DNA of 64,000 bases, from positions 496,001 through 560,000 of the forward strand of contig NW_024104285.1 of NCBI RefSeq assembly GCF_003945595.2. The letters are read 5' to 3'. This DNA comes from Pipra filicauda. Taxonomy: Eukaryota; Chordata; Aves; Passeriformes; Pipridae. Each line of letters starts with the position of its first letter. The stretch's first letter is position 1. The translations under genes were made by a program, and so were the position numbers. Shown here in pieces: positions 47,961 through 61,809 of this stretch. The notes under the pieces were generated by a model that was given only the letters and a program-made list of their open reading frames with translations, was not told the DNA's origin and did no database searches.

Positions 47961-50196
47961 AGCTACTGTTTCTTATACTTGTGTATCTCTATCTGATTTC
48001 ATAAATCCTTCATGTGTTTCTTCCCAAAAGTTTAAAACTTATACCTTAGTGACTGCCTTTGGATGAGAGTTATTTATGGCTGTCAGTATTCGAAAAACGG
48101 GTTTAGTATTGAAAAAGAGACTTTCTGGTAAGACAGGTGAACTGTGAATGAGTCTCATGTGCTCCTCCAAACTCTAACTGATCACAATTTTTAAATTCAA
48201 TATGGCTATAGGTGTGATATTGGAGGTCTTGTGTGTCAAAAAATGCCCTACAGTGATAAGAAATCAAAGCATGACTTAAAGATCTGCACATTTTTTCTTT
48301 TTTATGGTATATACATGTTGCTTTTTTCTCAAGCTGTCTAGTGGTTAGAAACGTAATTATTAAGTCCACATATTAACTGGTTTCAATATCATATTCTCCA
48401 AAAAAATAGTTGTTGATCATACTACTAAATTAACCTTCTTAGCATTAGAAACATTACTTCAGTAACAGTGGGATATAAAAACCAAGAGTGGGATGTTTAT
48501 ATGGGGGAGAAAAGCTGCACTCCGTTGCTGCTGAAGAAAGCAGAGGAGTGTGTGCATAGACCACCAGATGAAGACATAGATGAAGCTTAAAAATCTTGTG
48601 AGATTTTAACAATGTACTGTGAGAAGAATGCTGATGGATGCCATCCCAGAGCTCAGAGAACTAGTACACCCTAGATAAACATAAAAGACATGAGAGTTCA
48701 AGACATTGCTGAAAACAGAGGGATTTCAGGAGCAACACCAGTTACAAGTGCTCCCCTTCCACCTCTTTTGTAGGGGGTTTATTTGTTTTGTTTTAACCCA
48801 GATGCGTTTGCTGATCCAATTCACAACATGAGTCCATAAATAGCATTAGTGTAACTGAGGGAGCACTGTGCTGCAGGATGGCATGGAAACAACTGGCTCT
48901 GGATACGATGGGAACTCCTGCTGAAGGCATGAGATCATCAAATGAGGCTTCGCCCCCACCTCAAGCAGAGCACAGCACTGTTTTCATTGCCTGTGACAGG
49001 AGTTTGATCCAGAATAAAGAGGAGCTGTTGCTTCATCTGCAGATGATATATAATCTGAATTTAAACTCCACTATGTGCACCAAAAGGATCCAAAGCTGGG
49101 AAATTGTCAGGCCATGATATGTCTTCAAGATAATTAAACCTATTTGGATTATGACAATAAAGCCTTAATCTGTTATAAAACTGAAATTGTCTGTCTCTCT
49201 GATAGTGAAAACACAAAGATTTTGCAACAAGCGACACACAAGAGGCTCCTTGTCTCTTATTTGGCTGTCAATGAAACTCTAGGCAGCACTTGAGAGGGTG
49301 GATCCATTCTTTGCTGGAACCTCAAAAGGAAATGATTAATTGTAAATGGACTCCCAACCATGGCTCATGGATAGAAAACCTGTCTTAGAGATCTGCCATA
49401 TCTGATATAAACATACTTAAGTCCTACATATTTTATTGGGAAGGCTATAGGCCAAATTTAACTAACAACAGCACCAGGACAACTGTACAAGTATTTGTAA
49501 CATCTAAGAAGACAGACACAGCTGCACTCATATTCGCAGCTCAGTCACATGATGACTTAATTAAATTATAAAACCACTCAGAATATCAAGAAGTCACAAA
49601 TACAAATATCAGCATAGTTCACAAAATAGTAAAAAAAAAGCCCCTTAAAAATTGAATAATGGGATGTAACAAACCTGTGAAAATATCTGCAGTGAAGCAT
49701 GTAAGGAATAATACCAAAAAGCATAATTAATTTATTTCTTATATTGTGATTTTTATCTACAGTAACTTCATCTCCACCAGAAACTTCTTTCTTCTCTTCC
49801 CTTGAATTATCTACCTGGTGAAAGTGAATTTCTTAGACACAATCTCAGAGCTTTCACGACTTCTTTTGCTGATGATATTTATAAAATGCTTTAGTTTCAA
49901 GCCCTAAGCAACTGTTTTCTGATCCTACACTTCTATTCCAGGATGAGTTTCCATGGTTTGGGCAAACTTTTTTTCTGCTGAGGCTTTCCCTGTAAGTCTA
50001 AATGAGCTCAGACTTCTGATAAAGAGTTTATCTCTATTGGACCCACACAAGAGCAGGTGTTTGCAGAGACAAAACAGAGCCTTTTCCAAATGAGCTGGCA
50101 TTGTAACACACAGTTAGTCACTTGGAATACACTATTTTAGAATTTGTAGGTTAGAATAGCATAGCACTGAAAACTCAGGATAACAGACTAACTCAC

Positions 50197-50248
50197 CTCT
50201 CTGCTTCGCAGCAGCCATAATTTCCCAAATTTTGCTCCAAGCTCAATT
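50197..50248 (-). other. Exon-like segment with ATG in good context, minus strand
   Basis: On the minus strand the segment ends GAAGCAGAGAG before GTGAGTTAG, a strong donor. It contains an ATG at 50218-50216 with A at -3 and G at +4, reading MAAAKQR and leaving phase 1. A moderate acceptor (CACTGTTTGTTCCAG) precedes it. There is no CpG-rich promoter nearby, which argues against a conventional first coding exon. I recognise no gene from the seven residues. Confidence 0.14.
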
Positions 50249-50969
50249 CTGGAACAAACAGTGTCAGTTCAATGGTCCTGTACTGTGTCCCACTGACCCA
50301 GAGCCTGGCCAGGACACTGGGAGCTCAGAATAAACTGCAAACCCAGCCTAGACTCAGTCTAAATTACCTGTGCTTAGTGTTATGCTCCCTCAGCCAAGAA
50401 TCCCCTTGGCACCAGAAGAAAAGTGTTCCTAGTCCATGCTGAGTTCCAGTTACAGCTGCAGCCACTGAAGTCTGACTATTGAGAGAGACCACAGAGAACA
50501 ATTAAGTAGCAAAACACAGAGGTTAAAAGTGTAGAATCCATACCACAAAATTTCACATTTATCATGCCCAGGTGGTTCATATTTTGCTCATTTGTTAGTT
50601 TGTTCATTAATTTTCATCTCATTTACATTATTTTAAAAACCAATAAGTAAGAGACTGATGGCTTGTATTGTGATAAAAGAATCAAAAATAATATGCACCT
50701 CTGGTTTCAGTGTTTCATTTCCACTATAGAAAAAGCACAAATTTTCTTAATATCAGCCTTCACTGAATATTTTAACATCTCAGTTTTAATTGCAAATAGT
50801 TATGAAGTGATAGAATTACCTTTGTATTTTCCTTACTGTCAAGGCAAAAATAACTTGTGCATTACTGGATAAACCAAAACAATTTCCATTTAGACCTCAA
50901 ACAAAAGATAATTTAATGTTTAAAATTCTTTCAAGGAAAACAACTCCAAACAAGTAATATATTTTTCAT

Positions 50970-51780
50970 CCTTAAATTGATTTTCAATATTTTTGTGCTT
51001 TATTTGCTCTCTCCACATGGTTTCTTGTGCTTCCTTTTTCTATTGCTCTTCTTTTTCTGACATGTAATTTCCTACTTGCTTTTATTTCATGCATTGTACT
51101 ATTTTTCATTATTTTTTCTATTATTTCATCTTTCTTTCTGTTTGTCAATTTTACGCAGTTTTTTTTTTTTTTTTTACTGTGACTTAGTCTTTTGACATGC
51201 CTTTATTGTTGCATTTATTTTTATTTACTTTTTTTGCTTTCATTGTTCTTTAGATGAGACACTATGCCAAGCCAAATCCCTTTTCAAATTTTGTTTGAAT
51301 AAAAGATGAGCTGCTCTGGAATCATTCCAGATGGAGCTGCCAAAATGAACTGGTCCAGCACAGCTTTCTTTGGATTATACTCCGTGATAGTTTTGCTCCT
51401 GCTCTAAGAGTAATGCAAGGACTTTCATCATGAACTTCCTGTTTTGTTAGTTTTGGTACCTTTGGTTATTTTAGTTTATTTTATTTCAAACTCCAAACTA
51501 AGTGGAAAAAAGGCTTTCTTGTGCTGACTTTTGACAAATATCTACTGATGGAGAACTTCAAAAAACAAGTTTTTTGTGAACAGAAAAACAGAAGACAACT
51601 GAATTCTTGCAGCTCTTTTCTGTTGGGATTCTCTCTTTCTACTATGTTAGGTGTTTTGGAGTGTTGGCTTTTTCTTTTTTATTGTTTTTTGAGTTTGATT
51701 GGTTTGGGGCTTTTTTGTAGCACTTTTATTTCAAACTTGTAAAATCTGAATATTTTCATATATCTTCCATTTTGTCAAAT
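50970..51780 (+). repeat. T-rich, strand-asymmetric low-complexity block
   Basis: The plus strand is dominated by T with scattered C and G (for example TTCCTTTTTCTATTGCTCTT, a T17 run at 51159-51175 and TTTTTCTTTTTTATTG). Long A-runs are almost absent for several hundred bases. No repeat unit or transposon boundary is visible. It is best described as low-complexity sequence. Confidence 0.6.
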
Positions 51781-52592
51781 CTGTTGAAAATATGACAACA
51801 GATTCTAAAGTTTTGATTCAATGCTCTTCTCACCTTATCCACTGCCTAATACAATATCTGATATATTAAATATATATAGATTCAGTGTTTTGATATATTG
51901 AACCCTCCTGACATGCATAAATCTAAGATTATTTTCAGTCCTGGCTTAAAAATCAGTTATTCCATTTCAAATAGGCAGGGTGATTTTTTTATTATAGCCA
52001 GAAAAACCTTTCTGATAGCGTGAAATACATCACTTAACTGTTTTTTTTATTTGAACTTAAATTATAAGACTAAATAAAGCTACCACAAGAACAAGATTTC
52101 CACCGTTATTATGGGTTTCTGAATGTTTGCCATGCTGAGGACACGCTCTTCACATACCCAAACTGTTACATCTACACAAATGCTGGATGTATTTACTGCC
52201 TGCATACAGATAAAATTAAAAATTTCTTTAACACAAGTTCTTTTATCACTGGGTCCAACCGATGTGCAAAGAAATCTCTAACAAGATGTTTCAGCATCAT
52301 GAAGCAGAGCCTGGTATAGATGTTTGAACTGTCACAAACCCAACACAGCCCTGATCCAAGCAGGGAGCATTGAGCACATCCCCAAGCACGCTTCACAATG
52401 TTTATCTGGGCACAGGGGGGGGAAATCCAACACTCCCAAGGAGCTGCTAAACTGACTTTCACTTGTGCAGAAGGTACAACAGCCGGCAGAATCACTTGGA
52501 GTGTGTGCAGAACAACAGTAACGATGACACGGGGCAGAAATTCCAGACTAAAATGTGTTAGCTGGACAAACACAAGTCTTATTCGTGCTCTT

Positions 52593-52760
52593 AATCACAG
52601 AATCATCAAGCTTAGAAGAGACCTTTGGGATTATCTAGTCCAACCATGGACTCAGCACCACCATAATCACCCCTAAACCATAACATCCTCTGACACAAAC
52701 CAGGTAATCGGATGCGTATCACTGAAAGATTTTGTGGACACCTCAACATTAAATCCTCTG
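52593..52760 (-). mobile_element. CR1 LINE 3' fragment (minus), diverged
   Basis: The plus strand reads AATCACAGAATCATCAAGCT, TAGAAGAGACCTTTGGGATT, ATCTAGTCCAACCATGGACT, CAGCACCACCATAATCACCC and CTAAACCATAACATCCTCTG, the reverse complement of the CR1 tail type with 'agtccaaccattaacc...ctaaaccatgtccc'. Similarity fades after TTTTGTGGACACCTCAACAT, so the 5' limit is approximate. Divergence is higher than in the 17.8-kb copy. Confidence 0.88.
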
Positions 52761-55700
52761 TAGCCTCGGAAGCAGAGCTCAGAAATAAAGAAATATCTGA
52801 GCCATTTTGGAGCTGCTCTCTTATCAAGGTAAAAAAACTCCCTCACAATGCCACAGTAGCATTCCACTTTGATTCTTAAGCCTCTGTCTCTGCAAGGACA
52901 GGCACTGCCTTGTTCAGGTCGAGCTCAGTTATTTCTTCCTGGCACCACACTGACATGGCTTTACATCCTTACATTAGGGACCATTCAAAGACTGACTTCC
53001 AAAAAGCATAATATAAGTTAATCATGTTTTCTTTTGCTGTACTTTCACTAAAGAGACAATAATTTTCTTCTCTTTCGAGTTGCTATTCCCACTGTGGGGT
53101 TATTCATTTACATCAGCCCTATCTTGTGTTATGTTATGCTGAGTTCTGATACTGTCAGTGAACTCTATGCCCATCAGTTAATTTATCAACAGGACACATG
53201 CTCTTGGATGAACTGTACATTTAAAGATCAAGCCAGTGGTTTCTGTAAATCTGGCTTTTTAAGACAAAAAACAACAAGTAAAACATCTGAATTCTTCACT
53301 AATTCATTTGCCCCTCTGCTACGCTGTGTTGTAATACTACTGAAAACCACAATGAAAATTAATTAGTAATGCTCCACCAGGAACGGCTCCAGGTGCGACA
53401 AACAGTCCCAGCATAATGTAATTCCCAAGGTACTTCAGGAGACTAACACCACAGCCAATGGTCAGTAGAGCCAAATCTCCACAGTATTAAAAACATTTCT
53501 TATTTAGATTTGGCAAACAGCTCCTTGGAAATAAAAACACAAACTGTACTAGCAGCTTGTACCTGAATGTTTCTGAATCCATTCGTCCCTCCTAGAATGA
53601 ATAAAAATGTCAATCAATGTGTTTTTATGTTAGCTTCTGAAAAGTAAAACAGAGAAAAAAATCAGAAGCAAGACAACATTATGTTTATGAATGCAATTAT
53701 CAAGGAACATCTACAAGTAGAAGATGTATTGGGCATCAACACATAGCAGTGACAGGTATAAATTGGCACACATGGTACAATGTGATATAGAAATGACTAC
53801 AAACATGTAAATATGTATGCAAAAAGGAAAACAAATGCAACCTCTGCATTTGACTTTCCCTACTAAACCAAAACAATGTCTATATTTTCATGACTTGAGG
53901 AAAAATACCTGGTAACTCGCTTTTAGTCTATTCTCCTCACACCTTCTACCTTATTCTCCAAAGGCACAGTCTCCCGGATCATAAAATCTTACTCTATCCT
54001 GCTCTAATCCTGGAAAATTTCTTCCTCTGGATAAAGTGCTTCTTGTATATTTATTTTTTTAAAGAGTGAGAGATGAGTTCATTATCTCCAAGAAAGATGA
54101 AAGAAAGAAAACTAGTTTGCAGAGGAAAGTCATATAACACAATAAACTGAACAATTAATTACTGTGTTTAAGATTGAGAAATTGAATATGACATTCTCTC
54201 TGAAGCTTTAATCTAGAGGAACTATGAAATTTTCTCATTCATTAAAAAAAAAAGTTCACTAAAGCTTTAATACTAGAACTGTGAATCCCAATACTCCTAT
54301 ATTTACAACTGCCTGTATTTTAGATTCAGTGCAATGAATCCCCACAGATGCTGCCACAGCAGCAGACAGTGCTCCTCCAGCAGGAGGAGTAGGGCAGTGC
54401 AAACCCCGTGTTTTCCCCACGATTTTGTACATGAAAGACACACTTTTCAGAATACAAATGGGTCTGGGTTTCCACGTCCCAGACGTCTTTTCTTTCTTAG
54501 GGTTCAAGACAACTTTCCACTGCAGACAATGAAGAACCCTTTATTCTTTTGCATCCTCCACTTTTTCGTTCTTCTTTTCTTACCTCCACCCAGCGAGCAG
54601 TTATAGATAGTGCAGGTTAGGGAACTAAGTTTATATATATTAAAATATACTCTCCTGTGGCCACACTGCAACATATTGTTCATTTATACAATTCCCTATA
54701 CCACAAATAAATGCATTGTGATACGTTTTTTGTTGCCACCTCACTCCACTGATTAGAAATATTAATTAAAAAGAAATATGTTATAGGATAAGTGTAGCAA
54801 TTTAACTTATTTCTTACTACAAGCCAAGTATTCGAATAATAGATTGAGCACTCTCCTACTCAGAGAGTTTGACTTGTGGGACTGCAATCTCCTGTGATAT
54901 TACTGAAGAAAGAACATATAAAATGGTCTAACAGATTTATACAAATTTTTGTAGTGGCTCTGGCCATTATTGACATTCTTCAATTATCATTGACCTTTAT
55001 GTTCTAGGACAAATACCATTCCCTGGAGTAGACACTTAGAAGAAAACCTAACGTGCTGTTCCTGAACATGTCATTTTTATGCTACTCTAAAAAAGAAATG
55101 CTGCTTAACCAGCTAATTGCAGAAATTGTATGTCATCTAATGATAGCTCTTCTCTCTAGGAAACCTACAGGAAATTAGCACTGCACATGGGATGGGGCAA
55201 TTCCACTGTTTTCTGGTAGACTGTAAATGATAGATGTTCCTGGCATCTAGAAACTCTTTAACTTTCTTTCACAAAAGCTGTAAACTCATTAGCATCTCAT
55301 CATATTCTTGAATGCAAAACCCTGCAGCATGTTCTGGACATCTGGGAAAAGTTGTAAAAGCAGATTAATCGCTGCCTTTTTTTGATAGGGTGGAAGCACA
55401 GGAAGGATCTCTTTACTCCTGTCAGCTGTATTTTTTGTTCTATTCTACTTAATCTTTAATCCCTTTTTCTATTCAAAGTCACATTAACAAGATGCCCAAT
55501 TCCTCATGCAGGACACTTTCCAAGAAGAAGTGAATTCATCAATAGATTTTGCAAACCTGAGGTGGTGAGTTTTCCCTTTGTCACCACTGTATCTACAGTG
55601 AATTTTTGCCAGACACAACCCATCAGATAAGGGCATTCTTTTGGTGTAACCAACTGGGCTACTTGTCATCTTTCTTCAAGGGACACCCATGTCTTTGTCA

Positions 55701-58009
55701 CTGGACACAGGGAACTCACTTCCCTGCCATAACCAGAATCAAGTTCCTGGAGGGCATTTGTCTTGTCACCTTGCACTGCAAATAGCACAAGTGTCAGAGG
55801 ATTTGATTAATGAAGATTATAAGGCAGAGGTGTTTGGACATATGCAATAACATTGACCTGGCTCTTTACATATGTTTTCTTGTCTGTTAAATGGTCCATC
55901 TGCTAGTAGTATCAGATTTTTAAGTACCTTTTCAAATGACACCCTCGGTTATTTAGGAAAAAAACGTTAGAAATGGCAAGGAGAAAGGAACTTTATCTAC
56001 TAGATCCTGTCCACCAAGTTTTGGATCCATTTCTGTATCATGTTCATAGGGAGTTTCTTATTACAGGACCGTATTCCCTATTCCATTTTGGGGATTATAT
56101 GATGAAAATTTATACCACACATTAATATCCTTAATCTCAATACAGAATTTTCACCATCAAATTATGCTCTAGATGATGTTAAGAAATTATGAACTGGTTT
56201 CTGCTATGGAAAGCTACAATATTTTCAGATGTTACTGATAAGTACTGTGCATAAGAAGTAAAAACTGGTTGCAAGTTCTTTCAAAGCCTACATTATATTT
56301 TAAAACATGTCAGGAAATTCTTGTAAATACGTCTGTTTATCCAGTTTTGGACACAACCCACCCAAATACACTTGAGAGCTCCAGCCTGTGCCAAGTAAAG
56401 CTTCTGAGAGAGGTTTAAGAAGAGAAGTCAGAAAACAGTATCAGTTCACATATGTAACTGAGAGTGCAGGGAATTCACATATAATAATATGAACATGTGC
56501 TTTGAGGAGGAAAGGCCTGAATTTTTTCAATTTTGTTAGCATTTCCTAAGAAACATTAAACTAAACAGATCACCACATATTATTTATCTAGTTCTTGCTT
56601 CCAAATGGCAATCAGATAATTACTAAAATTACAAGCAAAGCCTGATGGATTAATAAGAATATTAAATGATCTGGAGGAAACACTAGACAGCCAATAGCAC
56701 TACCTAATTCATGCTAAATAAAATTTTGCCAAATTGCTGTTTCCGTACAGTCAAAACAATTCACAAAAGTATCTCTTGGAGAATGAAAAGACCCTCTCAT
56801 TTTTTGACATGTTTATCTTTAAGACTTCAGCCTTAAATTCATAAGAACTTTAATTAAGTATCTAGAATTAGACCAAGCGGAACTTATAGCCCAGTTCCTC
56901 CCACACACTCCTCCTCGTTAATCACAGGCTATTTCAGCTTATCTTCCCCTAAAGCAAACTTTAGGAAGATATCCTGTTGTTACAACTTAAGCTGTACAGC
57001 CAGAGCACACCAGAAGCAAATCTCTAAACCTCGGAGGTTGACACTGCTGAGGATCATCCCAGGATCATCTGCTTTAGTTTCAAGAATTACCACATTATTT
57101 TCTACCCTAGCTTTAGTCTCCAAAATACCTGAAAGAAAAAGCTAAGAACAGTCTTTGATGTTGGGATTTATGCGCACGTAGCACAAAAACTTCCTTTTGT
57201 TTTAAGAAAAAGAAAGTTAGAAGATATCCCAGATGTGCTGAGGCTTCTTTTCCACTGTGGAAAGAAAAGGTAGAAGACACCTTCCCCTCCTAAAATCCTG
57301 CTTGTTGGTTAACACTGGACAGGCGTTCATTTATTTACCTAAATGGTGCCTGGCTTTCAACTTCCCCTTATTAAATAGTAGCAGCATTCATATTTCTTAA
57401 ACCAAGCAGAGTGTTCTTGGCCTCTTTTCTCTGCAGTAAAACAAAAGCTACACTTCCAATACAGTGCTAAAATCCCCTGCTATCAGATCTTCCATTTCTG
57501 CCCCAATTACTTAAATCAGTCCTGCAATTTGAGGTGATGTAGGAGTTTTCTATGCAAGTACCAATTACAAAGAGAGAAAACAAGCCAGATCCACTTCTAA
57601 TATACATTAAACTACACCAATTTACACCAAATGAGTATCTGACCTCAAAACACATTAAATCCCAAACCCCTCCTCATGTGTTATGGCAAAATTACACAAA
57701 TCTCAGTTTAGTCATTACTGTTATGTCCAGCAGACATTTTAAAAATAACCACTTTTTCATCAGATAATTTCAAGCAAAAAGGGCCAGTGATCAAAGACAT
57801 TTTCACTCAGTGTTGCTTTCACCTCTCCTTTCAGACATGCAAATAAAAATACCAAATCAAACACACAAGTGTCTAATTTTTAAATTACCAAAGAGCAATT
57901 TCATATCATAAATAATTTCCAGAGATATCCTGATGAATAATTACTGTCATATTTCTACAATGCAATTCAAATCAATAACATTACTGGAACTAGAGGCTAA
58001 CGTACTGCC
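52761..58009. other. Long unique non-coding stretch
   Basis: I recognised no transposon or RNA gene. A donor-like GGGTGGAG before GTAAGAAAAG (minus strand, about 54583) is strong, but the acceptor side (ATATATAAACTTAG) is poor. A small GC-richer patch lies at 54330-54420. Short open frames on both strands lack domains. Confidence 0.42.
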
Positions 58010-58560
58010 CTGTGGACATATTAAATGCAAGTTATTTTCCAAACTGAAGTCAGAAGAACAAAGTTATGCCGCTATTAAAAGAGCCTGGCTTTACTAAATA
58101 TTGAATATAACAGCACCTGATTCTCATGTGTGTCTTTTTGAAGCAGAGAACTCTGATCCTCCAACAAAGTAAGGGAGGAAGACACTGTAATCATCAATTA
58201 CACCGTCAGAGAGAGCAAATTACATATTAGCGACCAAACCCAAACGAGCTGAGGAAAACTGACACTAAAAAGGAAAGCACTCCCCTCACTTGCTTCCCCT
58301 GCTGCAGAGATAAAACAGGAATTGATCTTTCATAATTTAAATTAAAAGTAGGAAGAAAGGGGAAAGCAAGACATTCTGGGAGCATTCTCCTTTGACTTGG
58401 ATTATGTAAAGGATTTTACTCCCACATAAAATAGAGGTCACTCCTTGTGCGACGGAAATTATTTCCACGCTTCAGAAGTAGGGAGAAAGAGATGGTTTAG
58501 GGAAAAAGATTTAAATGAAATAGAACTTGATGAAAAAAATAGAGAAAATAAATAGAATAT
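58010..58560. promoter_or_regulatory. Candidate conserved non-coding element
   Basis: Repeat-free block with homeodomain-like TAATCATCAATTAC (58188), TATTAGCGACC, TTCATAATTTAAATTAAAAG, and several CpG words (ATGCCGC, ACACCGTC, TTAGCGACC, AACGAGC, GTGCGACGG, CACGC) unusually dense for this AT-rich window. Retained CpG at such density suggests constraint or low germline methylation. Function is inference. Confidence 0.32.
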
Positions 58561-61500
58561 ATACCTACAAAAGGAAATATTCTGTTGCTTTTACATTATG
58601 CATTTTTTCATTCCGCTGGTAGCCCCATTTAAATATTGAATAAATGAACTCAAGAGATGACTGACATCATTTCACCTGCTTTCCTTTTTGGAATACAGCT
58701 CTGTGGAGGGCTGTCCCTGGCTTGATACTGAGTGCCCACCAAAACCACTCTATTGCTTCCCTCCTCAGCTGGACAGTGAATAGAAAATAACAAAATGCTC
58801 ATGGATCGAGGCAAGGACAGGGAGAGATCCCTCCCCAGTTACTGTCAGAGGGTAAACAGACTTGTCTGCCATTGGTTCTGTCAAACACAGCTTCCCACAG
58901 AAGCTGCCCTGCTACCAAAACCTTGCCATGAAAATCTAAGACAAGCTGTTAGAAACAGAGTTATCACAATCAACAAAAGCTGTGTGGATTTCTATGGACT
59001 GGTCTCCAGGTGCACAAAAACATAACTTTTGATGTAATATTCCAGTATTACTGAAGTCTGAAACATGAAAGACTGACCTTTCCTCATTCCAAACCACCCT
59101 ATTTTTTTTTTTTCTTATAGATCAGAGTGCAAGTATTTGATTATATGTAAGGGCCATTATTTATGCTGCATCTTTAATTAATTAATCTTGGAACTCTTGG
59201 CAAACGCACCAGAACTTATATTTTATCATGCACTAAACCTGTCTAAATGGCAAATAACACTTGAGTGTTGCAAGGTGCTTTTACTTTCTGTATCTCTGTA
59301 AATCAGTTAATGCTGACAAATCTTCATGATGGCATTTCAAAAATATACAGATATATACAAGGTAATTTAAATAACAAGTTCTTTGGAAGAAAAAAGGTGA
59401 TAAGCCTACAATTTACAAGAACATGGATTCATTTGCTGAGGAACTGTGCTATTTGCAAGCAGCTTGACTCACTGCATGTGAAAAATGGAGAGACACTTGC
59501 TATCTGCCTGAATGAGTTTCTTGTAAACAAAGCATGATGTGTGCAGGAGATGTTCCTGTCACTGCTTGAGCTCTGTCAACCTTTTGGGGTTTTTCTGAAA
59601 TGTGGAAGAATGCAGAAAATAAGGATTTAGAACTTGAATGTTGAGTCACATAAGCCCAGAAAGCTCATGTTCTGTCCTGAACTGAAGCTCCAGGACATAT
59701 CAAGACGAGATGTTGGACAGTATAAGACCTTTTAAAGAATTCCAGCAGACTAAGCTGCCACACAGCTCCTGACCAGATCTGTAACTCAGACTACATCTCA
59801 GTAATGTGCATACAATACCAGTTTGCAGCCCTGCCAATATAAAACTCAGCAGGGAACAAAAAATCCATTCCTTTTGCCAAACAAATGCTAAATGCATAAA
59901 ATGTAAGTATCCACAACACTCATACCTGGCACACAGAGTCAGCTTCCCCAGTGTTACTTATCATGCTGCTTGGAGGAGCTTACAAAGCTCATTCCATAGG
60001 GTAAGATATTTTCTTACTGGGCAGCAAGTCTTGCCAGACTTGTGCTGTTACCTCGTATTTTCTCTGGCTTTATGTCAAAGAAAGGTTTTTAAGGCTTATG
60101 TTAAGAAATGATGTTTAGAATGATGCCAGGTCAGGCCATGAGCTCTTCTTAATCCTTCATATGTCTGTGGGCTCCTGCAGAGCTGTGCTAATTCACACCA
60201 GCTGAGCATCTGTCCTACTCGAATAACATCTTATCCTTAAATCTGATAAAGGATTTCTTCACCTAAAGCCATGTGGAATCAGGCATGTGTCTGTAAGAAA
60301 AGAGAAAGTTCAATCCAAGACCAGGAACTGAACATTTTTTCTTCACTGTAGTAATATCAGACTTGTACCCCAACTTGCACTGCTGACCACTCCCATGATA
60401 GATTTATCTCAGTATCAGAATCACACATTTAACAGGTACTTGACAGTTAAACAGATACTTGATACAATTAACTTCAAATATTTGACATGTAAAGCACAAT
60501 ATCAAGAACTCCAGGCCCTGTGGAGCCCGAAGACTGTGTCCAATGTGCCTCATGGTCGTCCAGATCAGCCTGTCAGGTGAGAGACCCTCACACATGTACA
60601 GGTCAGCATAACACACCCATAATCACTGAGAATTTTGCCATCCAGCTGAGACAACTGGCTTTCTCCAAAGGTGAAGGCCCAATCCTAGATACCTCTGATA
60701 AATAAGGTGAAAAAACTGAAAGAAAGAATTATCTGAATTTACATTTCAAAGATTTCAAGTATTTACTGGGAATCATGGGATTGAAAAAAACCTTTAATCC
60801 TTCCTTCCTAAGCTAAATATGAAAAGATTCTTGTTGTGAGCCCTGTTATGTTAAGGGGCAAAGTCAGTGGTAGGATCTAATTGACTTCAGCTGTACAATA
60901 CATAAGAGGATGACAAAGACACTCAAATGCAAAGAAAACTGATGAATTCTGTTTTACAGATTGCATAACAAAAGGGCTTTGTGAAAAATCCTCTCACATC
61001 ACTCTTGAAAAAAAAAAAAAAAAAAAAGAGAGAACTCAGAAAATATTCCTTCTCTTGGAATAGTTGCACCAGTAAGGAAATGGAGGAAAAGCCATATTCT
61101 CACTCATCAAAGCTGTGTGACCATGGACACACATCACTTCACCTGTATCAGTTCACAAAACCCAAACCTACCTCTGTGCTGGGGTTGAGAATGGAGGGTT
61201 TACAAATTTTGAGATTCCTGTATAAAAGCCACTATAGATGACCCCTGGATGCTCACAGAATTGTATCAATGAACTACTGAGCAGAAGGTTCCAGGCTTTC
61301 TGCAGCAGTAACTCACCAGTCCATGCAGTTATACACCGAGGGGAATAACCTCACAAACAGATATATCTCTTGTTTCCTCTCATCTCTTGCCTCCTCGGTA
61401 GAGAGAATTAGTTCAGGAATTCAAAGTTACATTATAAACCTTATCTTCTCAGCTACAAACCCAAATCATTTTACTATGATTAAAGGAAACAATGAAGGAA

Positions 61501-61711
61501 TCACTTAAGTTTTACCTTTTTGCAACTGAACTTGTAGAACAAGACTTGAAAAGTAGGTGCCTAGCTCCATAAGCAGAAATATCCAATGCACAGACACAGA
61601 AATAATGGAAAGGAGAAGTCCACACTTTAAAATCATGATGAATAGGACAGGGAAAGCCCTGTCTTTCCATATGTCCTTCACTGAACATAATAGTGCAAGT
61701 TTTGCTGTAGT
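58561..61711. other. Unique non-coding stretch
   Basis: It contains an A20 run at 61008-61027 followed by GAGAGA. Open frames up to 101 codons (59806-60111, plus) show no domain. No transposon or RNA gene was recognised. Confidence 0.45.
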
Positions 61712-61809
61712 TTGCTGGTCTAGTGGAATGTGTCCCCAGCCATGGTAGGAGGCTGGAAATAGGTGGCCTTTAAGGTCCCTTCCAACACAAACCATTCTAT
61801 GATTCTATG
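61712..61809 (+). mobile_element. CR1 LINE 3' end fragment with intact octamer tail
   Basis: GCTGGTCTAGTGGAATGTGT, CCCCAGCCATGGTAGGAGGC, TGGAAATAGGTGGCCTTTAA, GGTCCCTTCCAACACAAACC and ATTCTATGATTCTATG form the last 98 bp of a CR1. The tail holds two perfect ATTCTATG octamers, the best preserved tail in the window. It shares its subfamily wording with the copies at 15.1 and 17.8 kb. Confidence 0.95.

Larger units (their letters stand above)
47961..52592. other. Long unique non-coding stretch, T-rich near its 3' part
   Basis: It contains the exon-like ATG segment at 50.2 kb and the T-rich block at 50.97-51.78 kb, both listed separately. Near 52193-52676 open frames of 126 (minus) and 92 (plus) codons overlap in a GC-richer patch next to a CR1. 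Neither has a recognisable domain. Confidence 0.42.

Noticed and set aside
52193..52676. Overlapping 126- and 92-codon frames in a GC-richer patch
   Set aside because: Frames lie on opposite strands over the same bases, have no domain, and the plus frame runs into the CR1 copy at 52593.
54584..54622. Minus-strand segment ending in the strong donor GTAAGAAAAG
   Set aside because: The acceptor side lacks a pyrimidine tract close to the AG.
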